Positions 18,905 to 27,746 of a stretch of 64,000 nucleotides of DNA are shown piece after piece. The notes beneath the pieces were generated by a model that saw nothing but the letters and a program-made list of their open reading frames with translations, was not told where the DNA came from and made no database searches. How positions within the stretch are numbered: position 1 is the first letter of the stretch; every line of letters begins with the position of its first letter. This stretch comes from Myxococcales bacterium (GTDB taxonomy: Bacteria > Myxococcota_A > Polyangia > Polyangiales > Polyangiaceae): positions 124,001-188,000 of the forward strand of contig JADKKK010000002.1 of the NCBI GenBank assembly GCA_016720545.1, written 5' to 3'. The position numbers were made by a program, and so were the translations under genes.

Positions 18905-21250
18905 TCAGCGGACCAGCGAGAGGCGGGCGCCGGACCCGAACGCGGCGAGGTGGCCGCTCTCCTCCGCGATGTACGCGTCGCACTTCTCGTCGACGCGCAG
19001 GAGGTCCGGGATGGCCTCGCACGGGCCCACCGTGCCGAGGCGCGCGCCGTCCTGAGGGCGGAATACATGTACGTCAATGTGCGGCACGAAGAGCGCGCCC
19101 GAGCGGAGCACGGGCTCGAGGCGCCTCGGCGCGTCGGCCTCGTTCGCGCGCCCGAGCTCCTGACGATAGCGAACGCGCCCTCCCGCGGACTCGACGGCGA
19201 GCAGCTCGCCCGTCGGCGTGTTGCCGATGACGAGATCGTCGACCGCCAGCCACGACGTGCCCACCGGCGCTACGGCGTTCTTCGTGTCGAAGCGCGGCTT
19301 GCCGGTGGCGCGGTCGAGGCCCACGAGGCGGAGGCCGTCGCGCTCGCGGAGCGCGAGGACGACAGCGTCGCTGGCGACGAGGGGGCTCCCCTCGACCGTC
19401 ACGGTGCCCGTGAGCGCGTGCGACACGCGCACCTCGCCCGAGAAGGGATCGACGATGGCGAGCTGCCCGGGCCCGTGCGCGGCGCCCGCGACGGCGTAGA
19501 GGCCGTGCTGGTCGACCGTGGGGGCGGCGCAGAAGCGGAGCCTGTCGCGCACGCGCCAGACGACCGAGCCCGTGGAGACGTCGAGCGCCGTCAGCGCGGT
19601 GTCGCCCGTGGCCACGTAGAGGAGCTTGCCCGAACGCTTCAGGCGCAGCGCGCCCGAGCTCTTGCCCCACGCGTAGCGCCAGCGAGGCTCGCCCGTCAGG
19701 AGATCGAGGGCGACGAGGTGCCGCTCGCCCTCGGACAAGATGAGCAGGCGCGGGAGGCCCGGCGCGCTCACGACGCAGCCCGCCTGGGGGCCTGCGCCGC
19801 GCGGCGCGATCCACGTGCGGAGCGCGACGTCGCCGTTGCCGAAGTCGTGGACCGTCACCTCGCCGTCGCTGGCCACCCGGGCGATGCCCGCGGGCGTCAC
19901 TACGCTCGTGGCTCGGGCGGCGGGGGCGCGCCAGAGGACCTCGCCGGTCGCGCGGTCGAGGCACGAGAGCTCGTGGACCGAGCCCACGATGAGGCGGTCG
20001 CCGCAGAGGAACGTCCCCCGGAGATCGATGCCGGCGATCTGCGCGCGCCACTTGGGTGTGTAGCGGAGGCGCGCAGGCGGCACCGCCTCGCTGCGCGGTC
20101 GCGCGGCGCCCTCGGCGAAGGCGCGGTACGACTCCGGCGCGCGGTTCACGAAGGAGTCGGAGCGCTTCACCTCGCGGAGCGCGCCCTCGAGCTCGCGGAC
20201 CTGGCGGCGGAACGCCGAGAGCCGCAGGTTCATCGACTGCGAGCGATCGCGGCGCACGACGGCGCGCACGACGGCGCGACCGAACGAGAGCGCCGCCTCG
20301 ACCACGTCGGACACGCCCAGGTTCGGAAACGTGTAGAGTGCACGCTCACGGCTCGAGAGCTCGGCGCTGCCGAGCACCAGCGCGGCGACTTCTCTGCCGT
20401 CCGCGTCGCAGCTCGCGCGCAGCCCGACCAGCAGGCCGCCCGCGTTGGCGCGGACGTGGAAGCCCTGGCCTCGCTCCCACGAGGCGAGGGCGCCGCGCGC
20501 GAGCTCGACGAGGCGCTCTGCCACGAGGAAGGGCGCGGCCTCACCGAGGTCGACCGCGCGCCCGCGGATCTCGGCCCGCATGCGGCCGCGGAAGAGCAGC
20601 GCGTGGAGATCGGCGCGCTCGACGCTGGACGGCGCGGCGCCGCGCGCGCCCTCCCGCAGGAGGAACTCGGCGGCGAAGGAGATCGGCGCGTCGCGGTCGA
20701 GCTCGATGACGACCGGCGTGGGGCGAGGGAGGGGCAGGTCGCTGTCCGCGCCGAGGTCTTCGGTGTCGGCCAGCGAGCGACGCACCGTCTCGAGCTCCGG
20801 GGCCCGCGAGCGCATCGAGCCCGCCGCGCCGGCGCCCGCCGCGTTCGCGAGCGCGTCGAGGACGCTGGCGCGAACCTCGCTGAACGCCACCGGGCGCTCG
20901 TGCACGAGCACCTTCGGATCGCCGCCCGCCCGGTAGACGCTGAGCAGCGCCGTCGGGCCGAAGCGCTCGATCGCGAGCTCCCATGAGTCGTCGTAGAAGC
21001 GCACGATCGCCTTGCCTCGGTGGCTCGCGAGCAGCGGCGTCAGCGCGCTCGCGAGGTCTCGGAGGACACTCACGGCGTTGCGCTCGTTGACGCTCGCGGT
21101 CACGTTCGTGCCCTGGATGAAGATGTCGAGGACCTCGCGCGGGGCCGGCCCACGCGGGGCGCCGCCCCGCCGCTCCGCGAGCGACGCCTCTCCGCGCGGC
21201 GCGTGCTCGGCGGAGGAACCCTGGTCGACGAATATCTCGAAGCTTCGCAT
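18905..21250 (-). CDS. PQQ-type beta-propeller protein with large N-terminal domain
   Basis: A 781-residue protein without a signal peptide. The C-terminal half (from about 400) is a PQQ/quinoprotein-like beta-propeller with repeated blades such as ELSCLDRATGEVLWRAP, LVALDLLTGEPRWRYAWG, LTALDVSTGSVVWRV and LRLVGLDRATGKPRFD. The N-terminal half is mixed alpha/beta (VLDIFIQGTNVTASVNERNAVSVLRDLASAL, then HVRANAGGLLVGLRAS) and not recognised. No Trp-docking or calcium site of a true alcohol dehydrogenase is evident, so a scaffold or binding role is more likely than PQQ catalysis. Start ATG 21250. It is divergent from the next gene across 81 bp. Confidence 0.82.
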   Translation of the reverse strand: MRSFEIFVDQGSSAEHAPRGEASLAERRGGAPRGPAPREVLDIFIQGTNVTASVNERNAVSVLRDLASALTPLLASHRGKAIVRFYDDSWELAIERFGPTALLSVYRAGGDPKVLVHERPVAFSEVRASVLDALANAAGAGAAGSMRSRAPELETVRRSLADTEDLGADSDLPLPRPTPVVIELDRDAPISFAAEFLLREGARGAAPSSVERADLHALLFRGRMRAEIRGRAVDLGEAAPFLVAERLVELARGALASWERGQGFHVRANAGGLLVGLRASCDADGREVAALVLGSAELSSRERALYTFPNLGVSDVVEAALSFGRAVVRAVVRRDRSQSMNLRLSAFRRQVRELEGALREVKRSDSFVNRAPESYRAFAEGAARPRSEAVPPARLRYTPKWRAQIAGIDLRGTFLCGDRLIVGSVHELSCLDRATGEVLWRAPAARATSVVTPAGIARVASDGEVTVHDFGNGDVALRTWIAPRGAGPQAGCVVSAPGLPRLLILSEGERHLVALDLLTGEPRWRYAWGKSSGALRLKRSGKLLYVATGDTALTALDVSTGSVVWRVRDRLRFCAAPTVDQHGLYAVAGAAHGPGQLAIVDPFSGEVRVSHALTGTVTVEGSPLVASDAVVLALRERDGLRLVGLDRATGKPRFDTKNAVAPVGTSWLAVDDLVIGNTPTGELLAVESAGGRVRYRQELGRANEADAPRRLEPVLRSGALFVPHIDVHVFRPQDGARLGTVGPCEAIPDLLRVDEKCDAYIAEESGHLAAFGSGARLSLVR

Positions 21251-21331
21251 GCTCTCTACGGCTCTCCTCGGGTGGCGACGGCACCGCCATGGTAGGAAGC
21301 GTGAGGTGAGAGCTGTAGTTTTCGGCGCAGG

Positions 21332-22885
21332 ATGAAGGCAATTGGACAAGCCCCGTCCACGCTGGTAGCCCCCCGCGCCGCCTCGCGCCGGGCGCTCGCG
21401 CTCGCGGTGCTCGGGCTCGCGTGCGCGCTCGGGCCCGCGCTGTTCATGTGGGGCTTCACCGTCGACGACGCGCTCATCTCCGCGCGCTACGCGGTGAACC
21501 TCGCGTCGGGCGCGGGCTACCGCTTCGCCGCGGCCGGGCCGGCGACCGACGGCGTCACGCCGCTGCCATGGCCGCTGCTGCTCGCCGCCCTCGCGCACCT
21601 GCCCGGCGCGGGCGGCGCGCCCTTGGCGGTGACGATCCTCACCCGCGCGAAGGCGCTCGGCGTCGCGCTCGGCGCGCTGGGGGGAGCGCGGCTGGGGTGG
21701 GCCCTCTCGGGCACGCGCGCGCCGCTCGGGCACGCCGCCGCGGCCCTGCTGGTGTGCGCGCTCTCCGTGCCGCTGGCGGCGCACTCGGCGAGCGGCATGG
21801 AGACCTCGCTCGCGACCTGCCTGCTCACGTTCGCGGCGACCTCGCGGCGGGCGCTGGCCCGCGGCGCGCTCGCGGGGCTCGCCGCGTCGCTCCGGCCGGA
21901 GCTGCTCCCGTGGGCGCTCACGCTCGCGGCGTTGTCGGTCCAGCGCGGGCCTCGCGGGTCGTCACCTCGCGCCCGCGCCGCCGCGCGCGCCGCGGCTCGA
22001 GCGCTCGCGGGGGCGGTCGTCGCGGCGGCGACGCCCTTCGCGCTCTGCGTCGTCGCGCGGCTCGTCGCCTTCGGCCGCCCCGCGCCGCTTGCGCTGCTCG
22101 CGAAGCCCAGCGACGTCGCGCACGGGCTCCCGTACGCGGGCGCGGCGCTCATCGCGTCGCTGACGCCGCTCCTCGTGGTCGCCCCCTCCGCTGCACGCGG
22201 GGCGCGTCGAGGCGTGGGCGCTCGCGGCCGCGCGCTCGTGGTGGCGGCCTGCGTCCACGCCGGGGTGATCGTCGCCGTGGGGGGCGACTGGATGCCCTAC
22301 GCGCGGCTCATGGCGCCGCTCGTCCCGGGCCTCGCGTTCGCCGCGTGCGCCATCTTGCCCGGCGCCGGCCCCCGCGTCGGGCGGGCGCGCGCTTGGTCTA
22401 TCGGGCGTCTCGTCGTCGCCGCGGGGGTTGGCGTGGTGCTCTTCGCGGGCACGGCGCCGCGCGGACGGGGCGTATGGCGCGATCGCCTCGCGCTCATCGC
22501 GCGGGCGCGGCCGGAGCTCGCGGGCGCCCGCGGGGTCGCGGCGCTCGACATCGGGTGGGTCTCGGCCGCGACCGACGCGCCCCTCCTCGATCTCGCGGGC
22601 CTCACCGATCCCGAGCTCGCGGCGCTCCCGGGCGGGCACACGTCCAAGCGCGTCGCGACCTCGCTGCTCCTCGACCGCGGCGTCGACGTCGCGCTCGTGT
22701 ACACGACCGCTGGCGGGATGCCCGCGCCGGGCGCTTCGCAGGTGGTGGGGGCGCGCGGGGTCGAGGCTCGCCTCGTCGGCTCCGAGCTGTTCGCGCGGCG
22801 GTACGCGCCGAGCGCGTTCGTGCGCCTCGGTGACGCGGGCGCCGGGTACGTCGTGTACCGCCGTGTTCCAGAGAAAAGTGAATGA
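21332..22885 (+). CDS. polytopic membrane protein, GT-C glycosyltransferase-like
   Basis: 517 residues with about ten hydrophobic segments. The first periplasmic loop reads FTVDDALISARYAVNLASGAGYRF followed by TDGVTPLPWPLLLA. The acidic DD pair after helix 1 and this context recall GT-C enzymes such as actinobacterial arabinofuranosyltransferase AftB-like proteins, which use a polyprenyl-phosphate sugar donor. The C-terminal 130 residues are a soluble periplasmic-type domain (GVAALDIGWVSAATDAPLLDLAGLTDPELA). It may add a sugar to a cell-surface polymer. No partner genes are adjacent, so the acceptor is unknown. Confidence 0.75.
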   Translation: MKAIGQAPSTLVAPRAASRRALALAVLGLACALGPALFMWGFTVDDALISARYAVNLASGAGYRFAAAGPATDGVTPLPWPLLLAALAHLPGAGGAPLAVTILTRAKALGVALGALGGARLGWALSGTRAPLGHAAAALLVCALSVPLAAHSASGMETSLATCLLTFAATSRRALARGALAGLAASLRPELLPWALTLAALSVQRGPRGSSPRARAAARAAARALAGAVVAAATPFALCVVARLVAFGRPAPLALLAKPSDVAHGLPYAGAALIASLTPLLVVAPSAARGARRGVGARGRALVVAACVHAGVIVAVGGDWMPYARLMAPLVPGLAFAACAILPGAGPRVGRARAWSIGRLVVAAGVGVVLFAGTAPRGRGVWRDRLALIARARPELAGARGVAALDIGWVSAATDAPLLDLAGLTDPELAALPGGHTSKRVATSLLLDRGVDVALVYTTAGGMPAPGASQVVGARGVEARLVGSELFARRYAPSAFVRLGDAGAGYVVYRRVPEKSE

Positions 22886-22952
22886 TATCCGCGTTCAATG
22901 TGAGAATGATGGGGGCCTGTCACGAACGGGGGCGCCCGCGCGACGACGCGCC

Positions 22953-23987
22953 ATGACGACTCGTGCGACACTCGCCCTCGCCCCGATGTCGACCCCCGGC
23001 TCCCCAGCGCGCCCCGCGCACCCCCTCGAAGACCCGCGCTTCCGCGAGGCGCTCACGCGCATGGTCCGGCGGCGCGTGCCCGAGAGTGACGCGGAGGACA
23101 TCGTGCAGACCGCGATCGCCGAGGCGCTCGTGGCCGGCAAGCGCGACGACGAGCCCGACGCCCTCCGTCGCTGGGTGTGGGGCGTCGCGCGCCACAAGGT
23201 GGTGGACCACTTCCGTCGCCGCCGGCGTCTGACCGACGAGCTGCCCGACGTCGCCGGCGAGGACGCGGGCCAGGGCGAGCTCGATCTCCTGCGGTGGGCG
23301 CGCCGCGAGCTCCCCGAGGGCGAGAACGCCGAGGAGACCCTGCGGTGGATGCTGCGGGAGGCGGAAGGCGAGACCCTGGAGACGATCGCGGAGGAGTCGA
23401 ACCTCCCGGCGCCGCGCGTGCGAAAGCGCGTGAGCCGGCTGCGCGAGCACTTTCGCGCGCGGTGGAGCGGCCAGGCGGCGGCGCTGCTGGCCCTCGGCGT
23501 GGTCGTCGTGGTGCTCGTGGTGGTGGCCCTCCGTCGGCGCAGCGACGACATCGCCAAGGACGTCCCGGCGCCGAGCGTGAGCGCGCCGACCCCCGGCCCG
23601 CGCGAGGTCGCCGAGCAGAAGCGACGCGCGGCCTTCGAGCGTTGCGGGGCGGGCGCGTACCGGCCCTGCCTCGACCTCTTCGACGAGGCGAAGGGCCTCG
23701 ACCCCGCGGGCGACGAGGCCGAGGCCGTGCAGCGCGCGCGCAAGGCCGCGACCGACGCGCTCGCGCCCCCCGTCGCGCCGGTCCCGACGGCGTCGGCCAG
23801 CCCGATCCCCACGGGCGACGCCTCTCCGAAATGGGCCCCGCAGAAGATGGCGCCCGAGCCGAGCGCGCGCCCGACGCCGACGCCGGTCCCCACCGAGGCG
23901 CCGCTCATGAAGCCGACCGCTCCGCCCGCGCCGAAGGCGCCGAGCAAGAAGGCCGCGTTCGATCCCTCGGGCGGGATGTCGAAGTAG
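22953..23987 (+). CDS. ECF-type sigma factor with fused TM segment and proline-rich tail
   Basis: 344 residues (333 if ATG 22986 is used). The N-terminal 165 residues resemble sigma-70 region 2 and region 4: VRRRVPESDAEDIVQTAIAEAL, RRWVWGVARHKVVDHFRRRRR, then LREAEGETLETIAEESNLPAPRVRKRVSRLREHF. Directly after region 4 is a transmembrane helix (AALLALGVVVVVLVVVAL), then a periplasmic-facing part with a short Cys-containing TPR-like stretch (FERCGAGAYRPCLDLFDEAKGL) and a Pro/Thr tail. Such a fusion would hold the sigma factor at the membrane and could act as its own anti-sigma domain. Activation by release from the membrane is inference. Confidence 0.82.
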   Translation: MTTRATLALAPMSTPGSPARPAHPLEDPRFREALTRMVRRRVPESDAEDIVQTAIAEALVAGKRDDEPDALRRWVWGVARHKVVDHFRRRRRLTDELPDVAGEDAGQGELDLLRWARRELPEGENAEETLRWMLREAEGETLETIAEESNLPAPRVRKRVSRLREHFRARWSGQAAALLALGVVVVVLVVVALRRRSDDIAKDVPAPSVSAPTPGPREVAEQKRRAAFERCGAGAYRPCLDLFDEAKGLDPAGDEAEAVQRARKAATDALAPPVAPVPTASASPIPTGDASPKWAPQKMAPEPSARPTPTPVPTEAPLMKPTAPPAPKAPSKKAAFDPSGGMSK

Positions 23988-23995
23988 CGGGCGCG

Positions 23996-25213
23996 TCAGC
24001 GGAGGCGGCGCTCGGGGCGGTCGACGCGGTCGTCGCGGTCGCGCTTGGCTCCTCCGAGGAGCCCCTGCGCGAGGAGCGCAGCCAGGAGCCCCGCGCCCGC
24101 GAAGGCCATCGCTTGGCTGAGCTTCGCGTCGACGAGCGCGAGCTTGCCGGTGTTGTGGAGCACCCAGCCGAGGCCGAACGCGAGGCCTCCGAGCGCGACG
24201 GCGCGCGCGACGCTGGAGGCGCGGTAGACGAGGAGCTGCGGTAGCACCGCGACCACGCCGAGCACCCCCGGGAAGACGAGATCGGGGCGGCCGAACAGTG
24301 GCACTCTCTGCCCGTGCGTCACGAGCTCGCGCGCGCCGGCGTCGGCCGCGAACGCCGCGCCAAACGCGGTCGCCGTGAAGAGGAGCGCGTACAAGAACGC
24401 GCCCGCCCCGGCCTTGGCGGTGAGCCGCGAGGGCGCCTTCGCCTTCGCAGCCAGCTCGGTGAGCTTCGCGCGCCGCGCGGCCTCGGGATCGACGGGGACC
24501 ACCGCCGGCGTTTCCTGGGCCGCGGGGCTCGTCGCGGGGCGGCGAGCGGCCTTGTCGGGCTCGCGCGTCTCGCGCTCCGCGACGCTCGGCGGACCGCCGG
24601 GTGCGCTTGGCTCGCGGTCGCGCAAGCCCGCGCCGTGCGCGCGCGCCCTGCGCTGGGCGCGCTCCCGCTCCTCGTCGGTGGCCGTCGGGTCGGTCGCGAG
24701 CGCCTCGGCGTGCCGGACGGCGCCCAACAACGCGAGCTCGCGCGAGGTTTCGGGTGCGCCGGGGGCGGGGAGACCGGCCGCGCGGGCAGCGTTCCGGTAC
24801 CAAACGTCGGCCTTCTCGGCGTCGCGCGCGAAATGGACGCCGAGCTCGTACAGGTTGCCGAGCGTGATCTTCGCGTCGACGCTGCCGCGGTCGGCGGCGC
24901 GGCGGAGCACGGCGGCGCCCTCCTTCAAGTCACGGGGCGTCGCGGTGCCGTTTAGGTGGAAGAGCGCGGCCGCGTAGTCTGCGTCGGAGTGGCCGAGCTC
25001 CCCCGCGGCGCGGTACGCGGCGAACGCGCAGGCGAGGTCCTTGGCGCGGCCGTGTGTCCCCGTGCGGGCGGCCTTCGCGAGAAGGAAGAGCGTGTCCGCG
25101 TCGCCCTCGCGCGCGAGATCCGCGATCGACGCGCTGGAGAGGTCGATCTCCTCGTTGGCCTCGTCCGCGGCGTCTTCGCCCGGGCCGCCCTCAGCGTCCG
25201 GCTTCGTCGACAT
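23996..25213 (-). CDS. Sel1-repeat protein with C-terminal membrane helices
   Basis: 405 residues, last gene of the Srf-like operon. Residues about 27-155 contain Sel1-like helical repeats (DADTLFLLAKAARTG, DLACAFAAYRAAGELGHSDADYAAALF, AAVLRRAADRGSVDAKITLGNLYELG), which act as protein-binding scaffolds. A long charged linker (about 160-265) follows, then four hydrophobic segments to residue about 390 (AFLYALLFTATAFGAAFA, FPGVLGVVAVLPQLLVY, VALGGLAFGLGWVL, AMAFAGAGLLAALLAQGLL). Start ATG 25213 lies inside the 3' end of the SrfC-like gene (23-nt overlap), showing coupling. It may tether the Srf-like proteins to the inner membrane. Confidence 0.8.
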   Translation of the reverse strand: MSTKPDAEGGPGEDAADEANEEIDLSSASIADLAREGDADTLFLLAKAARTGTHGRAKDLACAFAAYRAAGELGHSDADYAAALFHLNGTATPRDLKEGAAVLRRAADRGSVDAKITLGNLYELGVHFARDAEKADVWYRNAARAAGLPAPGAPETSRELALLGAVRHAEALATDPTATDEERERAQRRARAHGAGLRDREPSAPGGPPSVAERETREPDKAARRPATSPAAQETPAVVPVDPEAARRAKLTELAAKAKAPSRLTAKAGAGAFLYALLFTATAFGAAFAADAGARELVTHGQRVPLFGRPDLVFPGVLGVVAVLPQLLVYRASSVARAVALGGLAFGLGWVLHNTGKLALVDAKLSQAMAFAGAGLLAALLAQGLLGGAKRDRDDRVDRPERRLR

Positions 25214-27707
25214 GGGCGCCTTCCACGGTCTTCAGGATACGCACGAGCGCGCCGACCTTCGCGTCGTCGAGCGCAGTGCCGGCCTTCGCTCCCCCCGAGC
25301 GTACGTAGAACTCGCCGAGGTCGGCCGACCACCGCTCAAAGTGTTTGCGGCCCGCGAAGACGATCGTGACCCCGGCGGCGCGCGCAGAAGTGGGCGCGTC
25401 CTCGAAGCTCACGTCGCCCCAGTCGATCGCGTCCGCGGCCTCGCGGGTCGCCTCCTCGGCGAAGCTCAGCTTGACGGGCAACGCGGGCGCGCCCCGCTCG
25501 ACCTCGACGCCGAGGGTGAGTAGGAAGTCGCAGATCTTGAGCTCCAGGATCGACGCCACGAGCGACGTGTCGACCTGCGTACGCGAGAAATAGGGGAAGA
25601 TCGCGCGCCCGAGGATGGGGAGCAGCAGCCGCGACGTGAGCACCTGCCGGAGGAACGTCTCCACCTGCGCGTGGGGCAGCTCGAGCGACGTCTGCCGGAG
25701 CGTCTCCGAGGCGCGGCGCTGCCACCACTTCAGAACGTGGACGAGCACCTTCTTCACCTTGTCGCTCGCCTTGATGCTCATCGTCGCGACCTCCGCGAAC
25801 ACGGCGCGGACCTCGCGATCGAGGTCGTCGGAGGGCACAGCGAGCAGGGCGATGAGCTCGCCGAACGCCGAGCCGGAGCACCGGCGCGCCATCTCGCGCT
25901 CCACCGCCGAGACGAGCGTCTTCGCCTCCCGCCGGAGCCGCGCGCGCTCTTCTTCCTCGTCGCGCGAGGGCGTGAGCGCCTTCAGCACGCTGAGCAGCTC
26001 CTCACGGATGCTCTCCGCCTCGCGGCCGAGCTCGCGCTTCTTCACGTCTTCGGCGAGCTTCTGGCGCATGCGCGCGGCGAGCAGCGGTACGCCGCTCTTC
26101 GGCATGCCGGTGGCGGTGTCCATCCCCTCGACGGCCGCCCATTTTTCAGCCGGATCGCGGATGAAGCGCGTGACCGCGCGCGACGCGAAATAGCCCTCCT
26201 TCACCTCCGCGTAGTCGGGATCGCCCTCCTTCAGTGTGAGCATCTGGTCGGCGTACGGGTTGCGAATCCAATAGAGGTTGTCGAACGCGCGCCCCTTCTG
26301 GCCGAACGCGTGCACCCACGACGCCTGCCCGCGCGCCCAGAAGTCCATGCAGGCCTCCTGCACGCGCGAGTCCCACCGGTCCTTGGCGTTGTCACTGCGG
26401 AGCGTGCCGAGCGACATGTCGAACTTAGTCAAGGCTAGGAAAAGACTCGGGTTTTCGACCTCGGCGATCGCCTGGGGTGTGGGCGCTCCGTAGCGGATCT
26501 CCAGCCACCGCTCGACCTGGCTCTGGAGCTGGATGGCCTCGGGCTTTGTGGGGCCGGGCGAGCAGAGGACCAGCGCGGTGATCTCGCGGTCGTGCGCGTA
26601 TTGCTCGAACAGGAAGGTGAGCTTTCCACGCTTGTAGACCTCGACGGCGTGCTCGAGGCGGCCCGTGGTGAGCTCGGTCGCGCCAAACCCGTTGATGCCC
26701 TTCAGCGCACGCCCGCCCGGGAAGTCGAGGAGATCCGCGCGCTCGAGCAGCGAGCCTTGCACCGGCCGGAGTCCGAGCCGGACCTCCGCGATCAGCGCGG
26801 CGAGCACCGCCGGCTCGAGCGACACGTCGCGCCCGGCCTCCTGCGCGAAGACCGTCATGCTCGGCTGGCTCGTGCCGATGGCGTTCAGGCACGAGGCGTC
26901 GAGGAGGCTCGACGTGTCGCTCGAGGCGCGCACCTGCGCGAGCTGGAGCTCCACGTTCTCGGAGTGCCCCACGGCCTCGAGCCCGCCGAGCAGGCGCGCC
27001 GCGAGCTGGTCGAGGTCCTTCGCGTAGCCGGGTCCACCCCAGAGCAGCGAATACACGAAGAGCCAGCCGCCGAGCGAGCGCACCTCGGACTTCCACGCGC
27101 CGTCGCGCAGCACCACGTGCCTGCGCAGCTCGTTCAGGTACGGGTGGCGGTCCTGGTACTTCTTCGAGAGGCCGTGAAACACGGTGTCCCACGCTTCGGC
27201 GAAGTGCGGCGAGGCGGTCGCGCCCTGCTGCTGCCTGGCCGCCAGCAGCGTCCGATCGATGCGCTCGAGGTCGAGCGGAGGCGCGGTGCACTCGACGAGG
27301 AACCCCGTCGCCAGCGACTCGATCACGACGTCGAGCGTGAGCAGCCGGCAGTGAAAGTCGCCGCGCTCGAGCCGGGGCCCGGGGGCGGTGGAGAAGCGGG
27401 TGACGACGCCGGTGGACTCGACGCCCTTCGCGGGGTTTATCTCGCGGAGGAAGTCGAGCTCGCGGTCGCGGGCGAGCACCTTCAGGGTGCCGAGCTCGTG
27501 CGACAAGAGCGCGCCCACCAAGAACGACTTGCCCGCCTGCGAGGGGCCGAAGAGGCCAACGGCCTGCGGCCTTCCCCACGCGCGGCGCAGGCGCCGCATG
27601 CGAAGGTGGAGGTCTCGGAGCACGGTGGCCTCCGGTGACGCCTCCTTGCCGCTCACGTGGGCGAGCGCGTCGCGGATCCCCTGCTCGAGTGTCTCGATTC
27701 CCGTCAT
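25191..27707 (-). CDS. srfC: SrfC-like P-loop GTPase (Virul_Fac family)
   Basis: 838 residues. A P-loop GPSQAGKS lies at residues 54-61, with a likely switch-I Thr in ESTGVVTRF, the DxxG motif as DFPGG and a G4-like TKFD. This is a GTPase layout close to dynamin-like proteins. The P-loop wording and overall size match SrfC of the putative virulence-factor family (Pfam PF10139). The C-terminal half is helical with heptad-like charged stretches (SRDEEEERARLRREAKTLVSAVEREMARR), as in dynamin stalks. No signal peptide. It is encoded 39 nt after the preceding operon gene and overlaps the Sel1 gene by 23 nt. The family assignment is from memory of its motifs, without a search. Confidence 0.8.
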   Translation of the reverse strand: MTGIETLEQGIRDALAHVSGKEASPEATVLRDLHLRMRRLRRAWGRPQAVGLFGPSQAGKSFLVGALLSHELGTLKVLARDRELDFLREINPAKGVESTGVVTRFSTAPGPRLERGDFHCRLLTLDVVIESLATGFLVECTAPPLDLERIDRTLLAARQQQGATASPHFAEAWDTVFHGLSKKYQDRHPYLNELRRHVVLRDGAWKSEVRSLGGWLFVYSLLWGGPGYAKDLDQLAARLLGGLEAVGHSENVELQLAQVRASSDTSSLLDASCLNAIGTSQPSMTVFAQEAGRDVSLEPAVLAALIAEVRLGLRPVQGSLLERADLLDFPGGRALKGINGFGATELTTGRLEHAVEVYKRGKLTFLFEQYAHDREITALVLCSPGPTKPEAIQLQSQVERWLEIRYGAPTPQAIAEVENPSLFLALTKFDMSLGTLRSDNAKDRWDSRVQEACMDFWARGQASWVHAFGQKGRAFDNLYWIRNPYADQMLTLKEGDPDYAEVKEGYFASRAVTRFIRDPAEKWAAVEGMDTATGMPKSGVPLLAARMRQKLAEDVKKRELGREAESIREELLSVLKALTPSRDEEEERARLRREAKTLVSAVEREMARRCSGSAFGELIALLAVPSDDLDREVRAVFAEVATMSIKASDKVKKVLVHVLKWWQRRASETLRQTSLELPHAQVETFLRQVLTSRLLLPILGRAIFPYFSRTQVDTSLVASILELKICDFLLTLGVEVERGAPALPVKLSFAEEATREAADAIDWGDVSFEDAPTSARAAGVTIVFAGRKHFERWSADLGEFYVRSGGAKAGTALDDAKVGALVRILKTVEGAHVDEAGR

Positions 27708-27746
27708 GGACGCACGTCCTGTCCTCGTGTGCCTAGTGAGCGTGCC

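Noticed and set aside
16535..20350. Shared word GTGTAGAGTGCACGC near 16540 and 20330, each close to CGCTCACGGCTCG
   Set aside because: One copy lies inside a propeller coding region and the other between genes; the order of the words differs, so chance or composition is as likely as a site.
18368..20986. 872-codon open frame on the plus strand opposite the propeller gene
   Set aside because: Arg/Ala/Glu-rich composition typical of the antisense of GC-rich genes; the minus-strand frame has clear repeated propeller blades.
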